Under the pieces are notes generated by a model. The model saw nothing but the letters and a program-made list of their open reading frames with translations, searched no databases and was not told the DNA's origin. The position numbers and the translations under genes were made by a program. From NCBI GenBank assembly GCA_016342325.1, contig JAEINR010000007.1:1-64000 (forward strand): a stretch of 64,000 nucleotides of DNA, read 5' to 3'. This document shows, piece by piece, positions 37,745 through 46,898 of this stretch. The first letter of the stretch is position 1, and every line of letters begins with the position of its first letter. Source of the stretch: Desulfobacterium sp. (GTDB taxonomy: Bacteria; Desulfobacterota; Desulfobacteria; Desulfobacterales; Desulfobacteraceae).

Positions 37745-39496
37745 CTATCTGAAAAGATCACCCTCCAAAAATTTCGGCAACCCATTTACCCGACTGGTCA
37801 AGTCGGATTCCCCAGTGTCGATGGGAGAAGGACGCATCTCCCGATCCAATGGAGGCGTCACATCGTTGGATTCCATAAATTTCCGCTCCAGATCTATGCA
37901 ATATTCAAGACGAGCCTTTAAAAAGCCATCCGCATCATTTTGTTTAAGCAAAGGCAATCCCTTGGAGGGAATCGCATGGCTCTTGAGGATACGTGATATT
38001 TTGGAATCTTCCTCGTCCCCCAATTGTACCAACCAATTTTTGGCCTGGGAGCCATCTTTAACATCAAATTTCAATATACGATTTGCCGGACTCGATCTCA
38101 ATGTTCGATCTTTGGCCCCGGAAGCGATATAGCCAATTGCATTGGGACCATGTTCTCCAATTCGACGCCAGGGTTCCTCAACTTTATCACCTTTATTGTC
38201 ACACGGTTCTTGTGAAAGAATCACAAGCAACAGAGTTCTGCCCCTTGCACTCCTCATATCAAATGTTTTCGGAAAGGGCTGAGCTGGTTCATTCAACCTC
38301 ATATTCTCCAAAACCACCGGCTCGGGTTCTCTTGCCACATGCTCACGAAATTCCCGAATCAATGCGGCCACCCTGGAAGGATTACCAGAGGCGAACCAAC
38401 CGGTAAAAGATGAAACCCAAAACCATCTTCTGAGAAAAACTCTTTGCTTGCTGGTCGGTTCAGGGCAAGCCCCGAAAAATGCACTCAAAACCACAAGTTG
38501 CATGGCATAGGGAAGCAAGCGATGATTGTGAACACCCTGTTCATGAAGAAAGGCAGTGGCCCTGACAAGAGCCTCCTGGGTTTGTCCCACAACCCTGGGA
38601 AGTTTGTCTCGAACTTCTGAGCGTTTCTGATCGGTAAAACGCGTCCAATCCGTTCGATAAATGTCTTCCCCCAAGGCAGCCAAAAGAGACCGCAATACAA
38701 TGACCCGTTCTATTCTGCCGAAGCCATGGGAATCCAATTCTTCGAGGATTTTATCAATATGTTCCGACAAGCTAAAGTCCTGGTCCTCCCGATAACTAAG
38801 AGCAGAAACCATTTCATCGGCACTCATGGCTTGGCCCTTGGAATTCAGACGGGCAAATATTTCAACCGCCTGGTTAAGCCCTGTATTTTTGATCCGTATC
38901 ACGGGCACCTTGTAAGATTGAAAACGCCTCAACAAAACCTGGATCTTCTGGACATACGCTTCCCCCTTGTCCCCACCATCCTGGAGAATACGTTGGGATT
39001 CGGCTAAAAAAGCAACCGTGTCCAGTAATTTCCACATGGGAAAATGCCTCGGCTCGGACTGAGTATCAGGCGATTTAAAATGTTCGAAGGTACTTTTTTC
39101 TATATCGAACCATATTTTCCATCGCTCAGGGTCTTCTTCATCGTCCTTTTGCTCAATTGTGTCAGTAAATGGAGTCAAAACACCACTCAGGGTAGAGAGA
39201 CGTTGTTGCCCATCAAGCAAATGGGCTGAAAGACCTCCTGTTGCTTCAGGGACCTTCAATGGGCCGATCCAATCTCGACTACTGACCCTCTCCTCCGTCT
39301 CCCATACCAAAAGACTACCTATTGGGAACTGGTGATAGATGCTATCGAGAAGTTCGGTCATCTGCTCCCGCCGCCAGACATAAGAGCGTTGAAATTTCGG
39401 GATACGAAGCTTTCCAGCTCTGACTTCATCCAGCAAATTGAATATAAAAACAATTTCCGGTTTAACTTCGGGTATTGTAATTGGGGATGTATCCAT
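37745..39496 (-). CDS. DUF262 (GmrS/SspE-like) protein with altered C-terminal domain
   Basis: The 583-residue protein has the DUF262 start IPKFQRSYVWRREQ (residues 32-45) and HLLDGQQRLSTL (92-103). The DGQQR motif is the nucleotide-binding signature of ParB-like NTPases in GmrSD and SspE. A long helical middle leads to a C-terminus (about 465-540) resembling the DUF1524 region, with SSPANRIL. The HHxxP nuclease residues usually ahead of it are not visible, so nuclease activity may be absent. The start is 11 bases after the TOPRIM-like stop codon. Family members restrict modified or unmodified phage DNA; a defence role is inferred. Confidence 0.8.
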   Translation of the reverse strand: MDTSPITIPEVKPEIVFIFNLLDEVRAGKLRIPKFQRSYVWRREQMTELLDSIYHQFPIGSLLVWETEERVSSRDWIGPLKVPEATGGLSAHLLDGQQRLSTLSGVLTPFTDTIEQKDDEEDPERWKIWFDIEKSTFEHFKSPDTQSEPRHFPMWKLLDTVAFLAESQRILQDGGDKGEAYVQKIQVLLRRFQSYKVPVIRIKNTGLNQAVEIFARLNSKGQAMSADEMVSALSYREDQDFSLSEHIDKILEELDSHGFGRIERVIVLRSLLAALGEDIYRTDWTRFTDQKRSEVRDKLPRVVGQTQEALVRATAFLHEQGVHNHRLLPYAMQLVVLSAFFGACPEPTSKQRVFLRRWFWVSSFTGWFASGNPSRVAALIREFREHVAREPEPVVLENMRLNEPAQPFPKTFDMRSARGRTLLLVILSQEPCDNKGDKVEEPWRRIGEHGPNAIGYIASGAKDRTLRSSPANRILKFDVKDGSQAKNWLVQLGDEEDSKISRILKSHAIPSKGLPLLKQNDADGFLKARLEYCIDLERKFMESNDVTPPLDREMRPSPIDTGESDLTSRVNGLPKFLEGDLFR

Positions 39497-39507
39497 AAAA
39501 AATAACC

Positions 39508-40485
39508 TTATAATAGGTCTGCGATCATTTCTATCAATTTGTCCAGCTCACCATTACCATCACGCCCGCGAAGGGATTCAGCGGATAAGACAGACGAAAA
39601 TTCTCGAAATTTTTCTATCACATCACTGCCCAACCCCTTTGACAACTCGTCCATATCTGCTCCGCTTGTTCCTGAATAAAAGGCTCGAACGTCCGGTACT
39701 GCCTTTTGCAGTTTTAATCCTTTTTTCATTGGATAATGATCGCGCTGCTCAGGATTCAGTCTTTTGATTGCAGCGACACGCTTTCCCTTCCCGGAATCCG
39801 AATAGGGCATCCAGGCATCAAGCACTTCATCCGGTATATAATTTTCAATGGTTCGTTTTGACAATGTCCAGCACGGAATTCCCTCCTTTTGGCATGCCTG
39901 TTGAACAAGTTGAGCATTTGCCTTTACCTCACCCGGTAACTCCCCATCACCGTCTGTTAAGACCACGGCACGCCGGGGAATCCCATCAGCATCGGCACGC
40001 ACGGCGTAATCAGCGACTAATTTCGGAAGTTCCCCAATTCCACCTCCACTGTCATAGAGAATTGAATCCGGGGCGAGGCGCCTTTGTTCGTTGATCTCAT
40101 CAGGCGCCAATACTTTAAGGACTTCATTAAGAAAAATTTCACCATCTGTGAAACGATTTTCCATCAGAATAGTCAGAGGCTTAGTCACATATTTGGCCGC
40201 CTGTTCAGGTTTCAACGTATTCGGATCGTGGCTAAACAAAGAGACTAAAACCTGCCGCCGGGGATAAACAGACGAAGTCTGATAGCAGGAGGCTAAAGCA
40301 GCTTTTTGAAACAGTTCCCGTAACCACTTCCTTCCCGGACCATCGATCCAATTGGTTTCCTCTATTAAATCCGGGTCTTCGATCTGCCAAACGTGCCAAC
40401 CATCAGCAATTTTGTCAACGATACGATCCAAATAACGCCATTGAGAAGCATCCTCATAGGCATCCATCGTTATAAGGATCCTCAT
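39508..40485 (-). CDS. TOPRIM-like protein of a putative defence operon
   Basis: The 325-residue protein has a TOPRIM-like pattern: an acidic motif ILMENRFTDGEIFLNEVL with Glu109, a DGD motif (VVLTDGDGE, Asp178 and Asp180), then TLSKRTIENYIPDEVL (Lys210, Arg211, Glu214). This order matches DUF4435/OLD-type TOPRIM nucleases that pair with ABC-like ATPases, as in PARIS, AbiL and Gabija. The N-terminal 100 residues are unlike anything I know. It overlaps the ATPase gene by four bases and precedes the DUF262 gene. The fold assignment is from motifs only. Confidence 0.65.
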   Translation of the reverse strand: MRILITMDAYEDASQWRYLDRIVDKIADGWHVWQIEDPDLIEETNWIDGPGRKWLRELFQKAALASCYQTSSVYPRRQVLVSLFSHDPNTLKPEQAAKYVTKPLTILMENRFTDGEIFLNEVLKVLAPDEINEQRRLAPDSILYDSGGGIGELPKLVADYAVRADADGIPRRAVVLTDGDGELPGEVKANAQLVQQACQKEGIPCWTLSKRTIENYIPDEVLDAWMPYSDSGKGKRVAAIKRLNPEQRDHYPMKKGLKLQKAVPDVRAFYSGTSGADMDELSKGLGSDVIEKFREFSSVLSAESLRGRDGNGELDKLIEMIADLL

Positions 40486-41717
40486 GATTTTTTATTCCGA
40501 AGCCTTGATCGTTGAGCCTTATTAAGCGCCTTAAGCTCCTCATACCCCTCTGAAAAAACCCCCTCAGGCCACCAGTCCACGTTCCCGTCAGGTTCAATGG
40601 CGATGGGACGAACACTACTGTAACCATCAGGATGCTCAAGCACATAATAAAGTGCAACCATGGATGGATCAAGGCCTTCGGCAATACGCCGACGCACCCT
40701 CAGCAAAAGATTTTCAGAATGGGTTTCAACGATGACCTGACAATTCCCTTGATTTGCTGTTTCCAAAAACAGATCACCAAGAGGGGCATGGGCCGCCGCG
40801 TGAAGATGCAACTCGGGCTGTTCCACCAGATCTATAACACTGGAGTTGTCGCCTATCCGATGTGAAAGTTGTTGCACCACCACCGGCAGCACCTGCTGCA
40901 ACCCATGACCGGCATCGGCCAAATTGACGCTTATTTCCCCCCGCTGAAGAAGACATTTGTATGCGCTGCCAGCATAATCCAACGAAATTCCCCAGCCATC
41001 CATATTATCCTGAAACCAGGAAGATACTTGCTCAAGCAAATCCCGATCCTGTCCTAAACGGGCCACTGCACCGGATCCACCAAAACCAAGGGGTGGAGCA
41101 ACACCTCCCTCCAATACACGAGGGACTTCATCCCGGACAGGCCCAAGGTGTGAAATCTGCTCTTCCAAAACTTGAGCACGTTCCCGCCACTCTTTAACAA
41201 AAGACCATTTCGATGCAGCCGGATCATTCCTGTGTATATCTGGCAACAAGCCACGGAACGGTAATTCACCAACCCCCTTGTAGGAGGCAACCATCCTAGA
41301 CCGGGGTTCCCACTCAAGGTTGATTGCCGGTTGAGCAATTCGAAGATGAGAGATAACACAAAATTCTTTCGGCTGCCCTGGTTCAGGGGGCATATTTTGA
41401 ACATTCTGGACTGTGGCATTCAAATCCAGGCGTTCTCCTTCATCATCAACGACGATCCCCAAAGAAACCGAGCCATGGGTTAAACCACCATGGATAAGGT
41501 CGACGAACTTACCGCCAAAGGTTAATTCGTCGACGTTTACCGGAAACCCGTTACGCCCCCTCGCAGATAATGCATGAAGAATCAAACGAGGCAGACGCAG
41601 CAAAGTTGATTTTCCACTATTATTTTTACCGAATAACAGAGTCAAGGGTCTCATCTGGATCCGCGCTTCCCCACGAAAGGCCTTATAATTCGTGCAACGG
41701 TACTCTATTATTTTCAT
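40482..41717 (-). CDS. SMC/OLD-like AAA ATPase (DUF3696-type)
   Basis: The 411-residue ATPase has Walker A FGKNNSGKST (29-38), an ABC-type signature-like DAGHGLQQVLPV (268-279), Walker B VIDLVEQPELHLH (294-306) and the H-loop VETHSENLLLRVRR (330-343). A C-terminal segment ends in an acidic-aromatic motif, GNVDWWPEGVF, typical of DUF3696. These ATPases sense phage structures in several defence systems. It is the first gene of a three-gene unit, and its ATGA overlaps the TOPRIM-like start. Base composition looks more AT-rich than the neighbouring metabolic genes. Confidence 0.85.
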   Translation of the reverse strand: MKIIEYRCTNYKAFRGEARIQMRPLTLLFGKNNSGKSTLLRLPRLILHALSARGRNGFPVNVDELTFGGKFVDLIHGGLTHGSVSLGIVVDDEGERLDLNATVQNVQNMPPEPGQPKEFCVISHLRIAQPAINLEWEPRSRMVASYKGVGELPFRGLLPDIHRNDPAASKWSFVKEWRERAQVLEEQISHLGPVRDEVPRVLEGGVAPPLGFGGSGAVARLGQDRDLLEQVSSWFQDNMDGWGISLDYAGSAYKCLLQRGEISVNLADAGHGLQQVLPVVVQQLSHRIGDNSSVIDLVEQPELHLHAAAHAPLGDLFLETANQGNCQVIVETHSENLLLRVRRRIAEGLDPSMVALYYVLEHPDGYSSVRPIAIEPDGNVDWWPEGVFSEGYEELKALNKAQRSRLRNKKS

Positions 41718-42137
41718 CTAACTCTATCCAATAATTTTTTATTAATGGTCCCGCCTTGCATAAACGGTCAAAGTACTATTTCTTGATAAGAAACATAAAC
41801 AATGCCGAATAGATAATTTTGACAAACGGAGTTATTTAAATTACATGTTTTGAACATCACCGCAAAGACATGGCCAAAACACTTTTTTTTATATCGCTAA
41901 TTCTATTATAGGACAAGCTAAAACACATAATACGGTGTAAACATAGAAGGCAAAAAAGATTACATACTATAGACTGAATGATTGTAATTCAAATCCCACT
42001 CTCACCAGAAAGCCCCCCTCCCAAAACAAAAGGAGCAGACAAGGCCGATCCGGCCCTGCCTGCTCTTTTATTTTTTACGGATTAGCTAAGTCGGCTTAAA
42101 GCGGCTTTGCTATCCATTACGTCATAGAGGAATAAGC
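41718..42137. other. Intergenic region upstream of the defence-like operon
   Basis: About 420 AT-rich bases between the ATPase start and the QmoB-like stop codon. It holds a short palindrome (tttcttgataagaaa, 41779-41793) in the likely promoter zone of the ATPase gene and a terminator hairpin for the QmoB-like operon near the right end. At 41988-42007 a string resembles a tRNA 3' end, but no tRNA folds there. Confidence 0.55.
42033..42065 (-). terminator. Terminator of the metV-metF-Qmo-like operon
   Basis: A 15-bp stem (gagcagacaaggccg with its partner) has a short loop. Its two mismatches on the plus strand become G-U pairs in the minus-strand RNA. A cttttgtttt tract follows it on the minus strand. 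It lies about 70 bases after the stop codon of the QmoB-like gene. Confidence 0.8.
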
Positions 42138-43676
42138 TTAAAGCTTTTCTGCAAACATCCGGACCTTCATACTGAACTCTTCTGCCATGTTGGAAGCAAT
42201 GGTGGTAAAAATGAGGCGATCCTTGCTCAGACCGATGGTCTCAAGCCGCTTCCGGATCTCTTCAACCCGCCACTTGGCAAAGGTACTTCCCCGTTCAGCC
42301 TTACAGTTTCCTTCATGGCAGGCGGCGACCATCACGCCGTCGGCACCTTCAACAAAGGCCTTCATGATGAACTCTACATCCACTTTGCCGGCACAGGGGA
42401 CCTGTATCATTCTAAACCCCTGGGGAAGCTCGGTATCAAAGGCCTTAGCCGCCTCTCCCGCCTCAAGGGCAGAGTTCTGGCAGCAGAAGGCGACGATGGA
42501 AGGTGTACCGGAAACCGAGGCCACGGCACCTTCGATATCGGCCTTAAGGGCGTCATCGGTAAAGTCACCGATCTGGATGGCGTCCATGGGACATTCACTG
42601 GCACAAATGCCGCATCCCTGGCAGGCCACGGGGGAGATGGCTGCGATACCGTTCTCCCAGAAGATGGCGCCATGGGGGCAGCAACGGTAGCAAGTGAGAC
42701 AGATGGTGCACTTGGTTTCGTCCACAACGGCCGCATTTGCGGCAACGGACTTAACCCCGGAGGCAAGAAGATCCGCCACCCTGAGGGCCACATTGGGTGC
42801 ATCTTCGAGGGTAGAAGCCACAAAAATGCCCTCCCGGTTTGAATTGGCCGGGAACCGGTGAACGTTGTTGCTGGGGATGAATCCGTCAAGGTCGGTGTCG
42901 ATCCTGAGGGTCTCTGCAAGATCCAGGTTCGCCCGGCCCACAACAACTTCCTCTTCAACAACGATGTAGTCGGGCTCAAGGGCCACATCCTCCCGGACAA
43001 CGGGATCGTTAATGACGATCTTCAGGGTGTCGCCCTGCTCAATGGCGGGCTTTTCAAGGGGCTTGAAACAAACCACGCCCTCATTACGTCCCAGGGTGAA
43101 GAGCCGCTCAAGACCCCGTGCGCCCACTTTGACGTTGTTGGCATAGATGTAGGCCCTGGCGTTTCCAAGCTTTTGAACGGTCAGAGCGGCCTCGAGCACC
43201 CGGCTGGTTGCGGCGGGATCACCCTCCTGGCCAAATCCTGAGACAAAGGCGATGGTTTTCCCCTCTCCCTGGCCAAGGGTTTTCTTAAATGCCGCGTCAC
43301 CGAGGAGCGCTTCCATCTGGGTCATGGAGACGACCTTGTCATCCAAGGCAAGTCCGTAGGCCTCGTTCAGCGGTGCAAGGCCATACTTGGGTGCAACCAC
43401 AATGGCGCCAAAGGTTCGGTCCGAACGACCGCTTCCATTGGCAAGACAGGTTCTGAAATCGCCGGTCATGCCGGCAAGACTCTCAACCGTTGTGTTGGCC
43501 ATGACTTCAATGTCAGCGGAGGCAGGTGCAGGCACATCCCCGTCGTCCACCAAGACCACTTTGTAACCCTTGGCTGCAACGGCCTCTGCCGATTCAAGCC
43601 CTTGGGCTCCGCATCCAATGACCAGGACATCCTTGTTTATCGTGACTTCAATCATATCAGTTGTTTCCGCCATCAT
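42138..43676 (-). CDS. QmoB/HdrA-MvhD-like flavo-iron-sulfur protein
   Basis: The 512-residue protein has an FAD-binding Rossmann motif VLVIGCGAQGLESAEA near residue 17. A central flavoprotein region is followed by two [4Fe-4S] ferredoxin motifs (CTICLTCYRCCP, CQGCGICASECP) near 335-375. A C-terminal MvhD-like domain has AFCCQNSA, PCAGKVD and CHEGNCKAERG. The layout is that of QmoB, part of the quinone-interacting complex, but here it follows metV, metF and an HdrA-like gene. It more likely feeds electrons to methylene-tetrahydrofolate reductase. The start overlaps the preceding gene by four bases. Confidence 0.85.
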   Translation of the reverse strand: MMAETTDMIEVTINKDVLVIGCGAQGLESAEAVAAKGYKVVLVDDGDVPAPASADIEVMANTTVESLAGMTGDFRTCLANGSGRSDRTFGAIVVAPKYGLAPLNEAYGLALDDKVVSMTQMEALLGDAAFKKTLGQGEGKTIAFVSGFGQEGDPAATSRVLEAALTVQKLGNARAYIYANNVKVGARGLERLFTLGRNEGVVCFKPLEKPAIEQGDTLKIVINDPVVREDVALEPDYIVVEEEVVVGRANLDLAETLRIDTDLDGFIPSNNVHRFPANSNREGIFVASTLEDAPNVALRVADLLASGVKSVAANAAVVDETKCTICLTCYRCCPHGAIFWENGIAAISPVACQGCGICASECPMDAIQIGDFTDDALKADIEGAVASVSGTPSIVAFCCQNSALEAGEAAKAFDTELPQGFRMIQVPCAGKVDVEFIMKAFVEGADGVMVAACHEGNCKAERGSTFAKWRVEEIRKRLETIGLSKDRLIFTTIASNMAEEFSMKVRMFAEKL

Positions 43677-44818
43677 TTGGCTCCCCCCAGATATTTCACG
43701 GCGTCAAAGGCAATTTTTCCGGCTCCCGCCATGGAGCCTGCGATGGTTCCCGGCCCAGCAGCAGTGCCTGCTACAAAAACACCGGAATCTACAGAATCGT
43801 CGAGGAATCCATCCACGGTCAGCGGAATATCAAAGGTTTCGGAAACAATCTTGCTGTCAGCTCCCGGCATGAGTCCCACGGACAGAACCACCATATCAAA
43901 CTCTTCAAACGAGGGAGAACCTTCGTCTTCAGCCATGTGGCGAAGTTTGAGGCCATCGTTTTCAGTGGGATAGATATCAACGGGAATGGTTCTCACAAAT
44001 CGAACGTTCTCCCGGATCTTCTCGTAGAAAACAGGGAACTCCTTACCGGTATTCTGAACGTCTATGTAAAAGATCGAGACCTCTGCATCGGGATTGTCGT
44101 GCTTGATGGTGCCGGCCATGCGCATGGCATAGGGGCAGCATACCTCTGAGCACCAAAGGTTGCCCAGCCGCTCGTCCCGGGAACCCACGCACTGGATAAA
44201 GGCGACCTTCTCAGGCCTTTTTCCGTCCGACGGCCTTACAATTCCGGCATTTTCCCGGACAATGTTCTCAAACTCAAGACCGGTGATCACGTTTTCCCAT
44301 TTGCCGTACCCGTAGGTACCCTTGATCTCGGCATCAAAGGGGGTGAACCCGGTGGCAACGATCACGGCATCCACATTAATATCGCCCTCACTGCCCATCT
44401 TCTCAATATCCACGGCGCCTTCCGGTGCCGCCTCGGTCACGCCCTTGCCCCTAACATACAGGGGAGCGTTGTGCCGGGAAAACCCCTTAAGAACAAGCGC
44501 CTCAGCCATGTCTTCACAGTTCTTCTTCAGGCTGATTTTAAATCCATCTGAGCGATCCAGGGAACCGATTTCGGTTCGAAGATGCACGTTGATCAACGGC
44601 TCACCCACCACATTCTTGAGCATTTTTTCGACGCTGCAGGCACCGCACTGCTGACAGGTATCCGTAGCCTTGCAGGTATACCCGATGCTATAACCGCCGA
44701 GGAAGCAGCTTTTTTCAACAAGCTCGACACTCACATTCTGCCGGGCCAGTTCCCATGCAGCAGTGAGTCCGGCAATACCGCCCCCGACAACCATCACTTT
44801 TCCGCTTTGACTCTTCAA
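43673..44818 (-). CDS. HdrA/QmoA-like FAD protein
   Basis: The 381-residue flavoprotein has the FAD motif VMVVGGGIAGLTAAWELA (residues 8-25). An Fe-S region follows, CKATDTCQQCGACSVEKML (about 50-68), then VAFIQCVGSRDERLGNLWCSEVCCPYAM and the C-terminal SGVFVAGTAAGP. It is of QmoA length, without the extra ferredoxin motifs of full HdrA. It sits between metF and the QmoB-like gene and would be the flavin hub of a MetV-MetF-HdrA-MvhD complex. It starts 22 bases after metF. Confidence 0.87.
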   Translation of the reverse strand: MKSQSGKVMVVGGGIAGLTAAWELARQNVSVELVEKSCFLGGYSIGYTCKATDTCQQCGACSVEKMLKNVVGEPLINVHLRTEIGSLDRSDGFKISLKKNCEDMAEALVLKGFSRHNAPLYVRGKGVTEAAPEGAVDIEKMGSEGDINVDAVIVATGFTPFDAEIKGTYGYGKWENVITGLEFENIVRENAGIVRPSDGKRPEKVAFIQCVGSRDERLGNLWCSEVCCPYAMRMAGTIKHDNPDAEVSIFYIDVQNTGKEFPVFYEKIRENVRFVRTIPVDIYPTENDGLKLRHMAEDEGSPSFEEFDMVVLSVGLMPGADSKIVSETFDIPLTVDGFLDDSVDSGVFVAGTAAGPGTIAGSMAGAGKIAFDAVKYLGGAK

Positions 44819-44840
44819 TTTGGAAACTCCTTATAGATTT

Positions 44841-45764
44841 TTAAACTTCAGGTCTTGGCAATACTCCTGCGCGTTCTGCAATCTCCGGAACCTTGTGCTC
44901 CCACTCGATGGCCATGAGGTGGACACCGGCAACGCCCTTCATCTCCTTGAACTCTTCGATCTGCTCACAGGCGATCTTGATGCCCTCATCGGCGACGTTT
45001 TTCTTGTCAACACCCTGGAGGCGCTTGATGATCTCGTCGGGAACATCCATTCCCGGAACCTTGTTCTTCATGTACTTTGCCATACCAACGCTCTTCATGG
45101 GGGTGATCCCCGGCAGGATGGCAACCTTGTCGGTCAATCCCATGTCGTTGGCCTGGGCAACCCACGCCCGGATTCTCTCCATATTGAACACACACTGGGT
45201 CTGAACAAAATCCGCACCGGCTGCAACCTTTTTGGCAAGACGGTGGACCCGCCACTCAAAGGGCTCTGCAAAGGGATTAGCTGCGGCGCCGATGAAAAGC
45301 TCGGGGGGACCGTCGATGTCGGCACCGCCCAGGAATTTACCCTCATCCCGCATCTTTTTCACCATGCCGATGAGCTGCATGGAGTCAAGATCAAACACGC
45401 CCTTGGACTGGGGATGATCACCAAACTGCTGATGATCACCGGAAAGGCAGAGCATGTTCCGGATGCCGTGGGCATAGGCCCCCAGGATGTCGGCCTGCAT
45501 GGCAAGCCTGTTTCTGTCCCGGCACACCATCTGAAAGTTGGGCTCGACCCCTTCCTGCATACATATAATGGAGGCGGCCCAGCTGGACATCCTGACCATG
45601 GCGGTCTGGTTGTCGGTGATGTTGGCCATATCCACGTTTCCCTTGAGATAGGAAACCTTTTCCCGCAGGGCTTCAACATTTGCTCCCCGGGGAGGCCCGA
45701 CTTCCCCTGTAAAGGCAAAGTGTCCGGCTTTAAGAATTTTCTCTAGATTACTTCCTGATTTCAT
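44841..45764 (-). CDS. metF: Methylenetetrahydrofolate reductase MetF, copy 1
   Basis: The 307-residue TIM-barrel flavoprotein converts methylene- to methyl-tetrahydrofolate, or the reverse in acetyl-CoA oxidation. Motifs include FAFTGEVGPPRGA near the start, MVCRDRNRLAMQADILG, MLCLSGDHQQFGDHPQSKG, GADFVQTQCVFN and ILPGITPMKS. It lies between metV and the HdrA-like gene. Homologous copies occur at 52321 and 58942 in this window. Confidence 0.93.
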   Translation of the reverse strand: MKSGSNLEKILKAGHFAFTGEVGPPRGANVEALREKVSYLKGNVDMANITDNQTAMVRMSSWAASIICMQEGVEPNFQMVCRDRNRLAMQADILGAYAHGIRNMLCLSGDHQQFGDHPQSKGVFDLDSMQLIGMVKKMRDEGKFLGGADIDGPPELFIGAAANPFAEPFEWRVHRLAKKVAAGADFVQTQCVFNMERIRAWVAQANDMGLTDKVAILPGITPMKSVGMAKYMKNKVPGMDVPDEIIKRLQGVDKKNVADEGIKIACEQIEEFKEMKGVAGVHLMAIEWEHKVPEIAERAGVLPRPEV

Positions 45765-45810
45765 CTTGATCTCTCCCTCAAATAGTAAGTGTTTTCACAA
45801 AACGGGTACA

Positions 45811-46485
45811 TCAACGGCCCAGGGCCTTGACACGCTCCTCATAGCCGGGCTGAATCACTTTCCTGGGTTTCTGATTGCTCCAGTCATTGGGTGGTGAGAT
45901 CTCAATTATCTGACCGAGTCGATCCTGTCCTGCAAGACGCTCGTGGATCTTGTACCAGGCACAGGGCTGATCCTTATCGATCTCGCAGCTTTTCTGGTTG
46001 GTTCCGCCGCAGGGGCCGTTAAAAAGGCTTTTGGCGCACAGGGTAACAGGGCAGATCCCACCGGTCAGTCCCAGCACGCAGGTACCGCAGGCACGGCACT
46101 TTTCTTCATACCATCCCACATCCAGGTTTACCCCGATGAACGAGGTGTTGACCGCTGGAAAAACAGGTTTGTTGGGAAAGCGCTCTGCAAGGAACTGAAT
46201 TCCAGCGCCGCAGGCCATTGAGATCAAGGCGTCATACTCATCGGCCTTTGCATCAAGCTCTGCAAGAAACTCCATGTCACACTGACGCTCAACCGTCTCT
46301 GCTCCAAATTCGATCTTATCTTTGCCAAAAGCTAAATTCAGCTCTGCGTTCAAGGTCTCAACCTCTTTTGACCCTCCGGCCAAACAGACGGCAACACAGG
46401 TGCCACATCCGACGGTCAGGACTTTTTTATAGCCTGACACCATGTTTTTGATCTCGTCAAAAGGTTTTCTCTCCGCAACAATCAT
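45811..46485 (-). CDS. metV: MetV, zinc/Fe-S partner of MetF, copy 1
   Basis: The 224-residue Cys-rich protein of the methylene-tetrahydrofolate reductase C-terminal family has VGCGTCVAVCLAGG, VERQCDMEFLAEL, MACGAGIQFLAERF, EEKCRACGTCVLGLTGGICPVTLCAKSLFNGPCGG and a C-terminal CEIDKDQPC. MetV binds MetF and supplies Fe-S/zinc centres that link it to other donors. The start has a GGAGG seven bases ahead. It opens the operon metV-metF-HdrA-like-QmoB-like. Confidence 0.9.
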   Translation of the reverse strand: MIVAERKPFDEIKNMVSGYKKVLTVGCGTCVAVCLAGGSKEVETLNAELNLAFGKDKIEFGAETVERQCDMEFLAELDAKADEYDALISMACGAGIQFLAERFPNKPVFPAVNTSFIGVNLDVGWYEEKCRACGTCVLGLTGGICPVTLCAKSLFNGPCGGTNQKSCEIDKDQPCAWYKIHERLAGQDRLGQIIEISPPNDWSNQKPRKVIQPGYEERVKALGR

Positions 46486-46898
46486 GGATCCTCCTGTTAT
46501 ACAGAAATATTGTCATCCTTATTTTATTTTAAAAGGCATCAATACCGACGTAAAGACCGATTCGGCCCCTTGATTCCTCATATGGACGTGTTAACCCCCA
46601 GGCATTGGACACTCCTGTTTCATCCTAAATAAGTAGTTAGTACATCAGCCAGGGTATCTTTATCCAGATAACCGGCTAAAAGTCAAGAGTATTAGATTAT
46701 TATCCTCTGAAGGAAAATTGCTTTTTGAATTTTGTTCACCCCTCCCCTTGACACCCTGGAACAGATACCCTATAGATGATATATCGCCAACGAAATACGA
46801 TGTTATCATAAGAGAAACGAGTTATACGTTCCTGCCACGATCCCGCAGTTTGCGGCTGTCGCATCCGGAGACATTCCGGACAAAGGAGTTTTTCTACC
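46486..46898. other. Divergent control region between metV and a sensor kinase
   Basis: About 410 bases without a gene between divergent units. The plus-strand promoter for the kinase lies at 46748-46776. On the metV side I see only a good ribosome site. A 'gataaccggct' motif near 46660 has no obvious partner. Confidence 0.55.
46748..46776 (+). promoter_or_regulatory. Sigma-70 promoter for the histidine kinase gene
   Basis: A consensus TTGACA (46748-46753) and TATAGA (46771-46776) are separated by exactly 17 bases. It is about 120 bases ahead of the kinase start codon, leaving a long 5' untranslated region. Confidence 0.75.

Noticed and set aside
41988..42007. tRNA 3' end or attachment-site fragment (ttcaaatcccactctcacca)
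   Set aside because: The flanking bases do not form a T-stem, and no second copy lies on the other side of the defence-like operon.
42138..44818. qmoABC operon of sulfate reduction
   Set aside because: There is no qmoC membrane subunit or apr gene beside it, and the genes follow metV-metF, so a folate-linked role fits better.
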